From contig BEXV01001077.1 of the NCBI GenBank assembly GCA_003118195.1, forward strand, positions 71,400 to 135,399: a stretch of 64,000 nt of DNA, given 5' to 3'. Below the pieces are notes generated by a model that was not told the DNA's origin, did no database searches, and worked only from the letters and a program-made list of their open reading frames with translations. Source of the DNA: Hemicentrotus pulcherrimus. Its lineage: Eukaryota > Echinodermata > Echinoidea > Camarodonta > Strongylocentrotidae. Position 1 is the first letter of the stretch, and each line of letters opens with the position of its first letter. A program made the translations under genes and the position numbers. Shown here piece by piece: positions 1 to 11,285 of the stretch.

Positions 1-521
1 ATCTAATAGTTCTACTTTTAGAAATGGTGAAACATAGTTTCAAGAAATCCCTCTCTATACGTCACAACAATGAGATGGGAGTGAGCGAGGGTGTAGACCT
101 CGTCACATCCTACTAGGAGATGCTGATGTCACATCAAGACAATCCCATGGTAGCCTTGCCTAAACACGTATCAGACAGGTGATATTTTTAGACGTCAACC
201 AAGTTTGAAGACGCTCTCTGTCCCTTCTGTAAGTTAATCAATGCTCCTATCTGCTTATTGGAGATACAAGTGAGGAGATATCCAACAGATATCATTCCTG
301 TCAAGTACGATTCAATCTTGGCATCTGGAGAATGACATACCGGAAGTAATAGAGATCAGGAGATAAAGAGGACATCCGTTGCAATGCAGTTGAACTAGAT
401 TTCAATCCCGTTCTTGAAATACAGACATAAGGAGGCAGATCGTCTCATTGTTATTTGAGATAATCTGAAGAAAATAATGATTTCATTAATATACATCATA
501 TTACGTCATTCATTTCAACCT

Positions 522-690
522 AAGTCGCACTGGGAACTGCAACCATACCTGCGACCAAACCTGCGACCAATACAGTCGCGCGACTTTAAAGCCGAAAATA
601 TTTTCCGCGACTGGAGCCTAGCATTGACTTTGTAAAACCAGTCGTACAACTTGACGAGAAGATGTCGCATTGCGACTGAATTACGACTGG
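522..690. repeat. Cluster of GCGAC/GTCGC motifs, possible old foldback transposon
   Basis: At least seven copies of GCGAC or its complement GTCGC occur in about 170 bases of otherwise AT-rich DNA. They include ACCTGCGACCAA twice in tandem and opposing CAGTCG/CGACTG pairs. This density suggests a degenerate non-autonomous DNA transposon or a satellite-like unit. No clean terminal repeat or target duplication could be defined. Confidence 0.35.
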
Positions 691-3600
691 ATTTAGGAGT
701 GAAGTGAAATTAGATTTAAAATCTGTAGAATTTCAAGGGGCCTTGCCTTAAATTGAGCACAACAATTTTAATACTTGTATGAATAGAATAAGATATCAAA
801 CTTGGAATCGTTGTAAGGTCGGAAAATTCAAAACATTCGTCGGACCAAGCGACTGCTGATATTTTGCAATCTGCAATCTCACTAATGAAATAAAGCCGTT
901 ACAGGACTGGATTTAAATGAGTAGCAAAGAATGAAATATCAGAGATTGAGAGTGAGACATTCTAACACGAACACACCATTGGGTATTCAAATTTGCTCTT
1001 ATTATATTACTCATCTTGCACTCTGTATCAATTTTAGAATGAGGTGGTGCTTTATTGTTTGTATTTTGAAATACGTTGAGTGAGTCTAATATTCAAATTT
1101 GAGCACACACGAGAAGGTCAGGTTTATAGGTTATTTTTTATAATAATTTAACTGTTTTAACTTTTGCAGGCAATTGATTGTGTTATTTGTTGGGGTTTAA
1201 TAATTATATAAACCAAAATAGGACGACAGGTCTCTGAAGAGAGCTCGTAACAAGTCTTATGGGAACAGAATGTTCTAAACAGTGATAACTTAATATGACA
1301 CGTATACTCACATATATACTACCTACTGACACTCAATACAATCCCATTCAGAAAGCTTGATTTCACAAGCTTGCTTGCTTGTAACATCTTATATCCCATG
1401 CTTAGTGCATTATACTATAACGCTTAATACTGCTTAAGGCTTTGGTTCATAATGTTGCAGCCTTGGGGCGTTTTTGAAGATGAGCCAAAATCTTCTAAAA
1501 GAACCACAGGTGGCTAGCGAAAAGAATGTTATTTAGGAGATAGAAAGAGCACGCTCGTCTGCTGGCTGCCTGATCTGGCTCGTGTTTTGAAGGGTTTCAA
1601 AAATATGGATGAAATATGAAGTGAATGACACCTTAGAGCATTCTAGGTATAAGAAAAAGGCTTGCCGTCATTATAATCGTTAAGGTCAACCACCTTGGGT
1701 TTATGGTGTGAACCTAACAAGCAAATAGGGTGCTACCCACAAGGTATTAACAGCTAGACTTTTGGCAACCATTTTTTGGTTATTTTTTTTTCTTCCTCGT
1801 TTTGGTATTATAATGGCTATTGTTGCCAATTTCATCGCATCTCTTTCTTTTAATGTCTTAGTAAAAATTTTAAAAAATCTTCCCAAATCTCATTTTAATA
1901 TAAAATTAGTCATAGTTTACCCAGCGTTATGTAACAACAAAAAAAAAAGCTTCTTTACTGTATCTCAAAAAGGACTGATCTGATAAACTTTGATCATATG
2001 TTCTTTATGTGTCATAACAGTTGTAGAGTCAGAATAAAAATGGACCTGTTCCTAATCTGAATTCCATAATTTAATTTTTAACGGTCATTGTATCCGTTCT
2101 TGGAAGAATCAATAATTAATTCTTGTTAGTGGATAGCTGTTTTCAATTATATTGGTCATTCAGATGTCATCTCTGCTACGAAGAAATCAACCAGATTGTT
2201 TATGTGTCATAATTGAAACCTCCAAAATATTTGTGAAAACTGGTGCAAACTTTTTGACCTGTGATAGTTTCAGCATTTCAAATCAAAGCTCCGGGCTTTA
2301 CCAATCCCATTTTCATACACTATAAACCACAATATCTGAACTTTAAAAATATTCGGGGTGTGTGGGAGGGGGCTGTTTCCGTGTCCCCCATCCCGCCTAG
2401 TATAAAGCATATGGGTCGATTCTGTACGACCTTCTGTGAGATAGTAAGTGCAGCTAAGGGTTGTTCCTGATATTCCCATGAGAGATATTGATTTTTTTTC
2501 GCTGTTCCAATATGCATTCATGTCTAAAATGCATGTCTAAGCTTTGCTTATGGCATCATATCGTGAAAGCTCTTTTCAATCTTACTGATTCCATTTATCT
2601 CTGCCATGCTTTGCAAGTACAAATCCATTCAATTATTTTCTACATATTTGATATACCCAGCTATATGACCTTGACTCAACTGAACTAAGTGTCACGTGAT
2701 TTCGATGAAACTAAATATACCTTACTACTCTTGACTCTCAAGATAAGGTTTGGTAGATTGATCAGTATCAGAGGAGCTGCCTCTATCAATTTCCCCCCAA
2801 ACACCACCATCATTGTTGTAATTCTCTTCTTACGATGGGATAAGGAACTGACTAAATATAGACTCGGAAATTTATCTGTGTTATCATGGTCATGAAGGTT
2901 TTGTTGTAGGTGTTACTTTTCATACTAACCTTATAGATGACAAATGTATACGTCCATTTCTAGCAATGTTGGTATTACTACCGCTTATTTGAGTAGGACA
3001 TCAAAGATGGGATGGAAATAGAAAATAGAGCTTTCAGTATAGTGTGATACGAAAAGAGAAATACAAGACCTATTTCTGCCATGGCTCCATATCAAAATGC
3101 TGCAAAGAAAATGAGAGGATAGTCGTGCATGAGTTAATCAATTAATTACGTGCCTCTTTGTGTTCTCATTTTCGCATTCAAACCATTCAATATTAATATA
3201 TTAACATAACTGCACATCATGAGGATATACTTCTAGAAGATAAAATGTAGATATAAAACATGTGGATTATGTTTGATGATACATCGGGAGCTAGAACTGC
3301 CACTGAACCTTTTTTTCTACAGCCCATCGTAGAAAAGATGGTGCAATGATCTTTCTTGTTTTAGTTGGCAGAGATCTCATACAGCTGCAAGATGCCATGT
3401 ACCATTGCTTGATTACACTTCCTCAGATACACACCCCTAAGGGGGTCAATCATGTACCTGTCATCACTCCTCCTCCTCCTCCCCTTTATCATCTTCTATT
3501 CAAGAGGTCATCTAAATCATGAATATCACCCCTTCTCGTTTCCTAGACATCTATTAATTCCTCTCTGCATATTGATTACAACCGCACTGTTAATTACAAT

Positions 3601-3995
3601 ATTTTCTAATCTTCCTTTTACCATTACCTGTTTTAAAGTGGAAAGCTTCTTTCATTCATGATTAACGCACATTAATTGATATTGTGTAGGACTAGCCTAA
3701 TAGAAAGAAAGCGTGGTTTTCTTTTTAAGTTTCGAAAATAACCAATTAAACAGTTTTATTGAAAGAACATTGACAGTGAATACTTAGATAACCCTTTTGC
3801 TTCTTTAAGTTAAATATATGGCAAACAATTTGAAAAGAGACGCTATTTTGTTAGCGTACTCCATTATTCCAAACAGTGTTATAAAAAATCCGTTAAAATC
3901 AATGGCACATTGCTGTACTTTCCAAACTCCAATTAAGATTTGAATGGTGTTAATGCATATATCATTAGAATTAGCAACTCTGATCATGTTCACAA

Positions 3996-4018
3996 ATTTG
4001 ATTTGATTTGATTTGATT
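3996..4018. repeat. (TTTGA)n tandem tract
   Basis: TTTGA is repeated about four times and runs into TTTATTTAC. On the minus strand this reads as a sequence ending in an (ATCAA)n-like tail, as some non-LTR retrotransposons do. No coding remnant of such an element is visible beside it, so retroposon origin is only a possibility. Confidence 0.4.
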
Positions 4019-7000
4019 TATTTACTAACATCAATACATTTCATACAATGTGTTTATATATACAAGGAGAGAAACTTTTGGTTGGTAAAAGGGACCAGAT
4101 AATAGCACGTGTGCTAGTCGAGCCCAAACGAAGATAATTAACAATTTATGGAAAATACGGACATATTGAAATTTTGTTATTTTTTCAATTTGTATTCTAT
4201 ACACTGTAGACTAAAGGAAATCCTGTAATTTATGAATCGTATTCTCCAAAGAGTTTGACGATAAATGTCGTCATTGTGGAATGACCTTTTTAGTATGAAC
4301 ATGAGTACGATAATGTCTTATGATTATAAAGAGCTCAATGACAAGTATTATTTGTTGACGTTTCCGATAGTTATTACGGCAAAGTGTATTTCAGTCTAGA
4401 CAAGGTAGAATCAAAATCAAGTCAATTATAGAGGGTTTTTTTTAAAACATTTACAGATGAACACGTTTGTGACTAAATAAAAAGTACATGAATCTTATAG
4501 GAAAGTTTCAATCAAACTGGTTAACTCATGATACATTCGTCCCTCGTGGGTGGGCGTGTGGTAAGTGTGGGTGTATCATGTGTGTGGGGAATTGTCTGTG
4601 GGTGGAGCATGTGAGTGAGTGGGTTGTTTCCTTCTGGTTGGCAACATTTGTAAATCTCGGTATTTTATATGGTTGTTTAACTTTTTGGTTGTATCTTGCT
4701 ATCCACTACATGTACGCTTGATTTGGATTCTCAACCCCTACACCTCACACACCCTCCCCACCCCACCCCACCCCTCCCCAATTAAGAAAGTACCATAATA
4801 CACCTGTACCTTGAAAACCCTGTTGGATTATGTTGTTAGGTCAGTTACCTTAATGTAAGATTAAATCAAGGAGTGGTCAGACTAAAATGTTTGTCAGTAA
4901 GACAAACAAAGTTCGTTTCCGTTTATCACTAGATGACCTTTAAAACTAAAGATACAGGAGACAATAAACTATAAGAGATACTTTCGAGAACACTCTATTT
5001 TAGATATCATCATTTTAATAGCTGATTAGATTTAGAAAGATGTAGAGACCGTAGTACGTCTGTATCATTCAGGTATATCAAACCTTATAAATACAGGAGA
5101 CAGCCTATGAGATTGAGATTTCGGTCTTAACTTTCATTAAGGATACACTAAACCGACGGCCCTCGAGACCATATCTCACTGGACCAGTATGATTCTAGCT
5201 TTCCTTATGTATATTTTGTCTGTTTTCTGGTCGTTCTCATGGTCAGTCAGTCGGTCAATTTGAATTACCCCCTGAGAAGCCTTTCCCTTAGTCCAACAGT
5301 AATGTCAGTCTGAATGACTATGCTGGGTCTATCTGTGTATCTATCCTCATCTCCCTTTTAAATAAATTATCATAATTATTCTGCTAATTACATTTTTTAT
5401 TATCTAATTTGTAATAATAAGTTCATCTAAAGAAAGTGGCTGTAGCTTATAATTCCCAAACAAATAAATACTGTTTACATGCTGCCTTCGTTGATTCTTG
5501 AATTAAATTTAAAGTTGCTGTAAATCATTTTCTTTTTGTTTGTTACTCGTGCAAATGCCGCCAAGATTTAACAGTTAAATAAACGGGAATGCTTCGGAGT
5601 ACAATACGTGTTTTATTTAAATGCTACGTGTGTTTTGTTGTTTTTATTTTGAAACTGATAAAATTTCGCCCTTTTTGGAAATAGAACGAATTTTATTATA
5701 TAATAATTAATACTTACTTGATTGATACATATGGATGCCTTGAAATGCAAAGATAGCAAGTTATCTGCTTAATTGTGCAATATTTTATCAACTTTTCTTT
5801 TATGGATTAACAGCATGATTATGCATAATTTCCAACGGATGCTTGAGCTTAAGAGAAAAACTTTGTTGGCAATTGATTTTTTTGTATAGCTTGATGGGGG
5901 AGGGACATTTCGAACGAATGTATCACGTTTGAAGGGCAGCCAGGCGACCTTGTAGATACATTCTCCCATCTTACTTGAATGTCAGCATCCTCTTGCATGC
6001 CAAAATCTCAACACGAACAGCTCAAAAGAAAGTGAGAAGAGGTGAAAATCTTCTTCTCGAACATCATCACGAAGGTGACCACAGTGCTGAAATTGTACCT
6101 GATCATGGCCAGCTAAATCTTCCAAAAACACTGCGTTAATTCTTGAAGATTCAAAAGTATACACTTTCCAATTGGAAGAACGAATTATCGACTTATATTT
6201 TGAGGTAAAGAAATGTTTTATTTCGAATCTTGGCAAGGCACCGCAAATGATAAAATCAAAACTAATAAAACTTCTAATTGTAATCGATTTGTATAGATAA
6301 CAAGTAGGAGTGTTGAGGCGCAGTGTAAGTAGACGATGATATATATGAAAAGCATCCGTACAAGACATGTACATTAATCTTAATGATTACATTGGTAACA
6401 ATATTTGTGTGATTCCGTGCAATTTATCTTTTACCCATTTTGAGACTCATTAAAAATTTCTTCATTAAAATTCATTTATCTTGACAGGGAATACAGAAAT
6501 ATCAGAAGCAAAATATAACTTTCAAGACAACTGACGTTCCAAATTATTTTGTCATCTCTAATTCGCTTTTTTGTTGTTGTGTGTATCTATTTATATATCT
6601 TTACAAAAATGAATGTTATGAGGGGTCGGAGCTTTTACTAGAAGAAAAAAAAATCTACTGATGAACAGCAACTATTTCAATGCTCGTATCGTCAGAGATA
6701 GACCAATAAGTGATGGTTATACACAGTAAAACAACCTTCTTGCATGCTCTTACATCATTATGTCAAGTTCTTCATCATGTAATAAATTAAGGAACATGAA
6801 CTCCTAAATGATTTACGATGAAGATTAGCATTTCCAACCTGTTAATCTTTGCAATCTCTTCATGTTAAACGCACTTACTGTAGCATAACATGAGACAAGG
6901 CATATATATAGCTAGACGATCGACCTTCAACCATACACTTCCTCTGTATACCCCTCACATCATCCCTAAAAGACATGCTTACCCCGTACTTCCCCGCCTC

Positions 7001-8989
7001 AAACGGTTCTCTCCAAACAATTTGACGCGACAATAATGAGGAAAAGGCGTTATCAAGAACATGGAGAATGACGATGCATTTCCACTGATTAGCGACGCTT
7101 TCACGCTTGCTCTCAAGATTTATTAGTGGAGAAGATTTTCCTCGTAAGAAAATTTCGTAGTGACACTCAGGTTATGTACCTTTAAAGTAAGTTTAGTAAG
7201 GAGGGTTAAAAGGGATTTGTATTTTATGAAAAGTTGTGAAAATCGATATTGAACTATCAATCTTGATTAATTAGTACAGTGTCATGACTCGTTTTTACAT
7301 GTGATGTGCTTTATAAGAATAGGGGTATATTTTCTTTCATTGTTAGTTTCTCTTGGTAGCTAGTCGTGAGTGAGTTCTTCCAAATTAATATCAGTAACCA
7401 CGATTTAGTGTATAGCTGTGATCTGCAGCCAAGGGAGGTTTACACTTTGAATAATCTCCTACAATAATGTATCTCATATTTTTCATGATTTTCTATTTTC
7501 AAATTTAAAAGAAAATATGATGGATAAAAACAATGTTATACGAGAACAAATTAAAGCATATACTATCTGCTGCAATCGAATGCTATGACGTCAAAACTCA
7601 AACCATGTTCCGCGTTTTTCTTCAATTTTCATCGCCTCAAGTAATATGAGGTACATGTTGTGAATAAGAAGAACAACTTCCGAACTTGTCGAAACTTTGA
7701 TTTGAATGATTTTGAGCGGAAGATTTCAATCAAGATTACTTATGCAAGCATTGAAACATCTCTCTCTATCTGGCTGATGTACTTATCTTGGGATATCTTT
7801 ATAGCAATCAAAGATTTAAAAATAGCGATCATGAATGATTCACAGGCAAGGAGACTTTGTGACCCAATACCAATTGGCTAGTCAAAGAGGGAAACACATA
7901 TATATTGGAACAATTTGTTACCCCCCACAGTTTGTTAGTTTTACTTTCCCGTTAAATAGGAATAGAAAGGTCCCTATTGATCGTATTCTGGTCGAAACTA
8001 TAATCGGTCATGATTACTGTTGTTTTAATACCTATAACTTTAATAATGATCTACAATGTGGAGATTCCCAACTACTATTTGTTACAAAAACAATCACAAT
8101 TCTTTTATGCCGTAATAATATAAAGGAGAAATGAATTAAAGAGGACAGATACAAGTACGGAATACCAGTATTAAATGCATTCGGACATAAGCTACTTAAA
8201 TCATGCTGATACAACGTTTGAGGCAGGCAGTTATCATGATGCATACTGATTCATCCTGGATTGAGAGTGGCAGATATGGATTAATGCCTTATCAAAATAT
8301 CGCAAAAGATATCTGAACCCAGCCTCATCCAACCAGGGATCGATTATACATCCATGCTCCAACGGATCACGTGTATATGTTTTATTGTTTTAAAAATGTT
8401 GTTATAGTTTATATTATGAAATAATGAATACAGATCAATACAAAATTTCTTCATTGAATGAAATAGTTAAAACGACATATATCTTTTGAAAATACATTTA
8501 TTTTGATCTGACAGGAAATGAACAGAGCTGTCAAAGTTTAATGGGAATCTTGTTAGGAGTAGAATCCCCAAACGTGTTCGTAAATAGAGTCAATCAACTT
8601 CATTTATGTGCTGTCGTTTTCCTTCATACATTTCCCATGGTAGAAAAAGAAACCCAAGTTCACAAATCTAGTCCAACTATCAAGCTTATCGAGTGCTAAG
8701 AGGGGCGTCACCCCCGCTTGTTTCCTGTTCTCCTCTTACTATGTCAAATGCATTAAGATACCGTGTATAACGTTCTGCATTCTCCACTGACACTACACGC
8801 AATGGGTGGTGCTACTCGGAAAATAAAGAATAGTTATTAGTAATTTCTGTAAAGGTGGCATTTTAAAAAATAATATTGACATGTCTATACCTATTATTTC
8901 GTCTGTTTCTCAAAAGGCCTCTCGTTTTTTCATTTCGAAATTTGAAATCTTTTTTATATTCAAGGGAGAGGAAAATAAATATAATAATA

Positions 8990-9050
8990 AATATTATTAC
9001 TACTACTACTACTACTACTACTAGTAGTGATGATGATGATAATGATAAGA
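8990..9050. repeat. Triplet microsatellite (ATT/ACT then GAT)
   Basis: An ATT/ACT triplet run passes through TAGTAG into a GATGAT run. It creates artefactual homopolymer-like ORFs on both strands. It lies in upstream intergenic DNA and has no evident function. Confidence 0.85.
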
Positions 9051-10376
9051 ATAACAATAATTACAAAAATAAGAATAAGGCCTAATAATTACAAATTTAC
9101 TCGAAAATATCAGAACATGCAACTTACCAAAATCTTGAAGGAGGGTAAAGCGATTTTACAGAATATTTCTGTAGGGTCAGCAATAGCAAGAGTATAGAAA
9201 TTACAACTTTTCTGCTTCGTGTGTTTAATAATCTAATTACTTGAAGATGGCATCTATGCTTTATCATGTTGGTTATAAATGGCTAGTTCGATTTTCACGT
9301 TATATTGTGATCATAGACATTTAAACTCACAACAAATCTATCAAGTGTGATTCCTTCGAATGATTCAGTATCTACAATTTATCATGTAGGTTACATAAAC
9401 ACATAACGCCATACCCTAATTATTCTTCCACTCAATATTTAATGCACTTCTCTCATTTCATATCCGATAATGTAAACCAGGCTAACTACTTCACAAACAG
9501 ATAACCAGACTATCTAAAACTTTTAATGACATGTACATGTATTACCCATACGTCACTGACGGGGGAAAAGACCTACAAGTTCTTTTCCGCTTCATGGAGC
9601 CTGATAATCGATGTTAATTTATAGGAAACGCCCCTACAACTTTCCATGTTTCCGCGAAAAACATAAATTAATATCTCAGTGACGAATCTGTATTACTCGT
9701 AAACTTATCTGGGGTGAGAATTACTACATGTCTAGACCAAGGGTTAGAGATGAAAGGGAAGGATCGTTTTCGGTCTGAAGATTAATCAGTCGTAATGGTA
9801 ATAAGTAAAGTAGCAGCAGTGACAACAACAAAAGTATTCGACAGTATAGTTGTTTAATTCAGTAGTCATTAGTCCTAGAACTAGTTAAGTATATAAAAAG
9901 ATGGTTTATCATTTTACATTAAATAGGGCTTCCAAGAGGCCTCAGGTGTTTACTAACTTTATATCAATATTATTTCAAACTTACAAAATTGGAGTGTGCT
10001 TGATAAAGATAAATGTTGATTAGCCTCATTGTCGAATAATGCATGGATACAAATATGTGTTCCTCAAAGGAAAAGTGCAGATAGGATATTACCAGCATGA
10101 CCAGTTTTGATAATGGCGAAAAAATGGGAGCATTCTGAAGTAAAGTTTGAAATATGTATAAAATTTCCTCACTCCGTGTGACTTTTATCTTGACAACATT
10201 ACTGAAAACATACATGTGTTATTATCTTCTTCATATAAAGTTTTTCACGTAGGCGATATCAATAGCTTTCGAGGCTGGCTGGGGTGGGAAGGAGAAAGAA
10301 CTATTTGCCTAACTCTGCTACACAGGTAAATTTACGACCGCCCTCTCGTTGCTTGGAGAAGCAATAGCGCTCTGTG

Positions 10377-10438
10377 ATTGGGTTTTTGTCTGTATGACTG
10401 ACAGTGCAGTCTGTGGACTCTTGCGGATTGCATATAAG
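10377..10438 (+). promoter_or_regulatory. Probable core promoter: inverted CCAAT box plus TATA box
   Basis: An ATTGG (reverse CCAAT) lies at 10377-10381 and an ATATAAG TATA-like box at 10432-10438, about 55 bases downstream. The spacing is typical of an RNA polymerase II promoter and predicts initiation near 10460-10480, where CAGTG/TCAGT initiator-like sequences occur. A TTGCTT...AAGCAA inverted repeat lies just upstream, at about 10349-10364. The site is about 750 bases before the start codon and agrees in orientation with the thrombospondin gene. Transcript data could move the start. Confidence 0.55.
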
Positions 10439-10463
10439 CACCGTTACACATCTACAGTGCAGT

Positions 10464-10808
10464 GAAGAGTGAGGTTCAGTGTAAATTTTACAAGCACGCG
10501 CGCAAAGTGATTACCACTAAGCCCAAAGAAGAGAGATCGGGAGCTTATGAGGTTCCTAAGAAATCATATATTATTACAAGGAAATAGTATATCGATTAAT
10601 ATTATAGAGTGACAGCGTGATGAGCCTACCTACCCAGCGGGTTCGGATTTCTACACATTATACTGGGATCTTATTCTTTGACTAGTTGGAATAACTCGCT
10701 GTGTTGATTAATGAGGAAGGTCTAAGAGAGAAAAATCTTCGTGTTGGTGGACTCAAACTGAGAATCCTCGGATCTTAACTTATTCTCTTCAATTCGCGAA
10801 TAAAGCGG
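10464..10808 (+). other. Putative non-coding first exon (5' UTR)
   Basis: The segment between the predicted start site and a good donor (GTATGT at 10809) has no long ORF. A non-coding first exon followed by an exon carrying the start codon is the arrangement known for vertebrate THBS1. It contains three short upstream ORFs (10547-10612, 10620-10685, 10711-10725). The start is approximate and the donor was chosen by consensus only. Confidence 0.45.
10547..10725 (+). promoter_or_regulatory. Three upstream ORFs in the predicted leader
   Basis: ATG-initiated ORFs of 21 codons plus stop (10547-10612), 21 codons plus stop (10620-10685) and 4 codons plus stop (10711-10725) precede the main start. 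If this exon is in the mature mRNA, they could reduce initiation at the thrombospondin AUG. The ORFs are seen directly; a regulatory role is inference and depends on the exon model. Confidence 0.35.
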
Positions 10809-11137
10809 GTATGTTTGACCAGCAAATAGATTTTACTGCATGCTTCCTCTTTTTTTAGCATTCATTGAACTTGTTTAAGGACAAAAGTAGCCATTTTGCT
10901 ACGGTATAATATCTTGATATTCTTGCAAAGATGCCGGAGTTGCTCTTTGATGAGATGACAGATGACATGATAGGAGAAAGAGAAAATGCTGAATCGCCTA
11001 AAGAGAGTGACACGTTCCCAACGGTGCAGCCAACTAAGATAAAATCTAGAACTGTTCATGCTTTTCAAAATGTTCATAGCTCGATAATTGCCTAATATTT
11101 GTTGTTTTTTCTTCTATTTTTCATTTATCTCTTTTAG
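10809..11137 (+). other. Predicted 5'-UTR intron
   Basis: It begins with GTATGT and ends with a long pyrimidine tract and TTTTAG at 11132-11137, a strong acceptor 81 bases before the start codon. The acceptor is more convincing than the donor. Nothing else is recognised inside. Confidence 0.5.
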
Positions 11138-11218
11138 CCATTCGGCTTCCAGATTGGAAGGAAATTGCACCGTTTCTAAAGCTTGGCCCCTTAATTGGGC
11201 GAAACGCAAAGGATAATC

Positions 11219-11285
11219 ATGGAGAAAATACGGTGTTTTTCGTGCTTCGTACTCTTCATAGCGAGTCTATTACCTGCAATAATTG
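11219..11285 (+). CDS. THBS1/2: Thrombospondin coding exon 1: signal peptide
   Basis: ATG is followed by G at +4. Twenty-two codons encode a basic start (MEKIR) and then a hydrophobic core ([14 protein letters not shown]), a typical secretory signal peptide that sends the protein to the ER. The exon ends in phase 1 at a perfect GTAAGT donor. Its last G joins CA of the next exon to give Ala23, so cleavage is likely near the exon junction. This exon is too short to be found as an ORF. It is supported by phase compatibility with the next exon and by the clear splice acceptor upstream. Confidence 0.85.

Larger units (their letters stand above)
1..10370. other. Upstream intergenic DNA, no supported gene
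   Basis: This AT-rich stretch has only short ORFs (the longest about 130 codons, minus strand 5982-6374), none with a recognisable domain or a convincing exon pattern. It contains a cluster of GCGAC/GTCGC motifs (522-690), a TTTGA tandem tract (3996-4018), a GT-rich block (4545-4625) followed by a C-rich block (4733-4782), and a triplet microsatellite (8990-9050). I see no tRNA, rRNA or other RNA gene. Distal regulatory DNA for the thrombospondin gene may be here, but nothing in the sequence identifies it. Confidence 0.6.

Noticed and set aside
4545..4782. GT-rich block followed by C/CA-rich block, considered as a large inverted repeat
   Set aside because: The two blocks are similar in composition but do not pair base by base over a useful length.
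5982..6374. 130-codon minus-strand ORF upstream of the gene
   Set aside because: No recognisable domain, motif or exon structure; plausible by chance in 10 kb of intergenic DNA.
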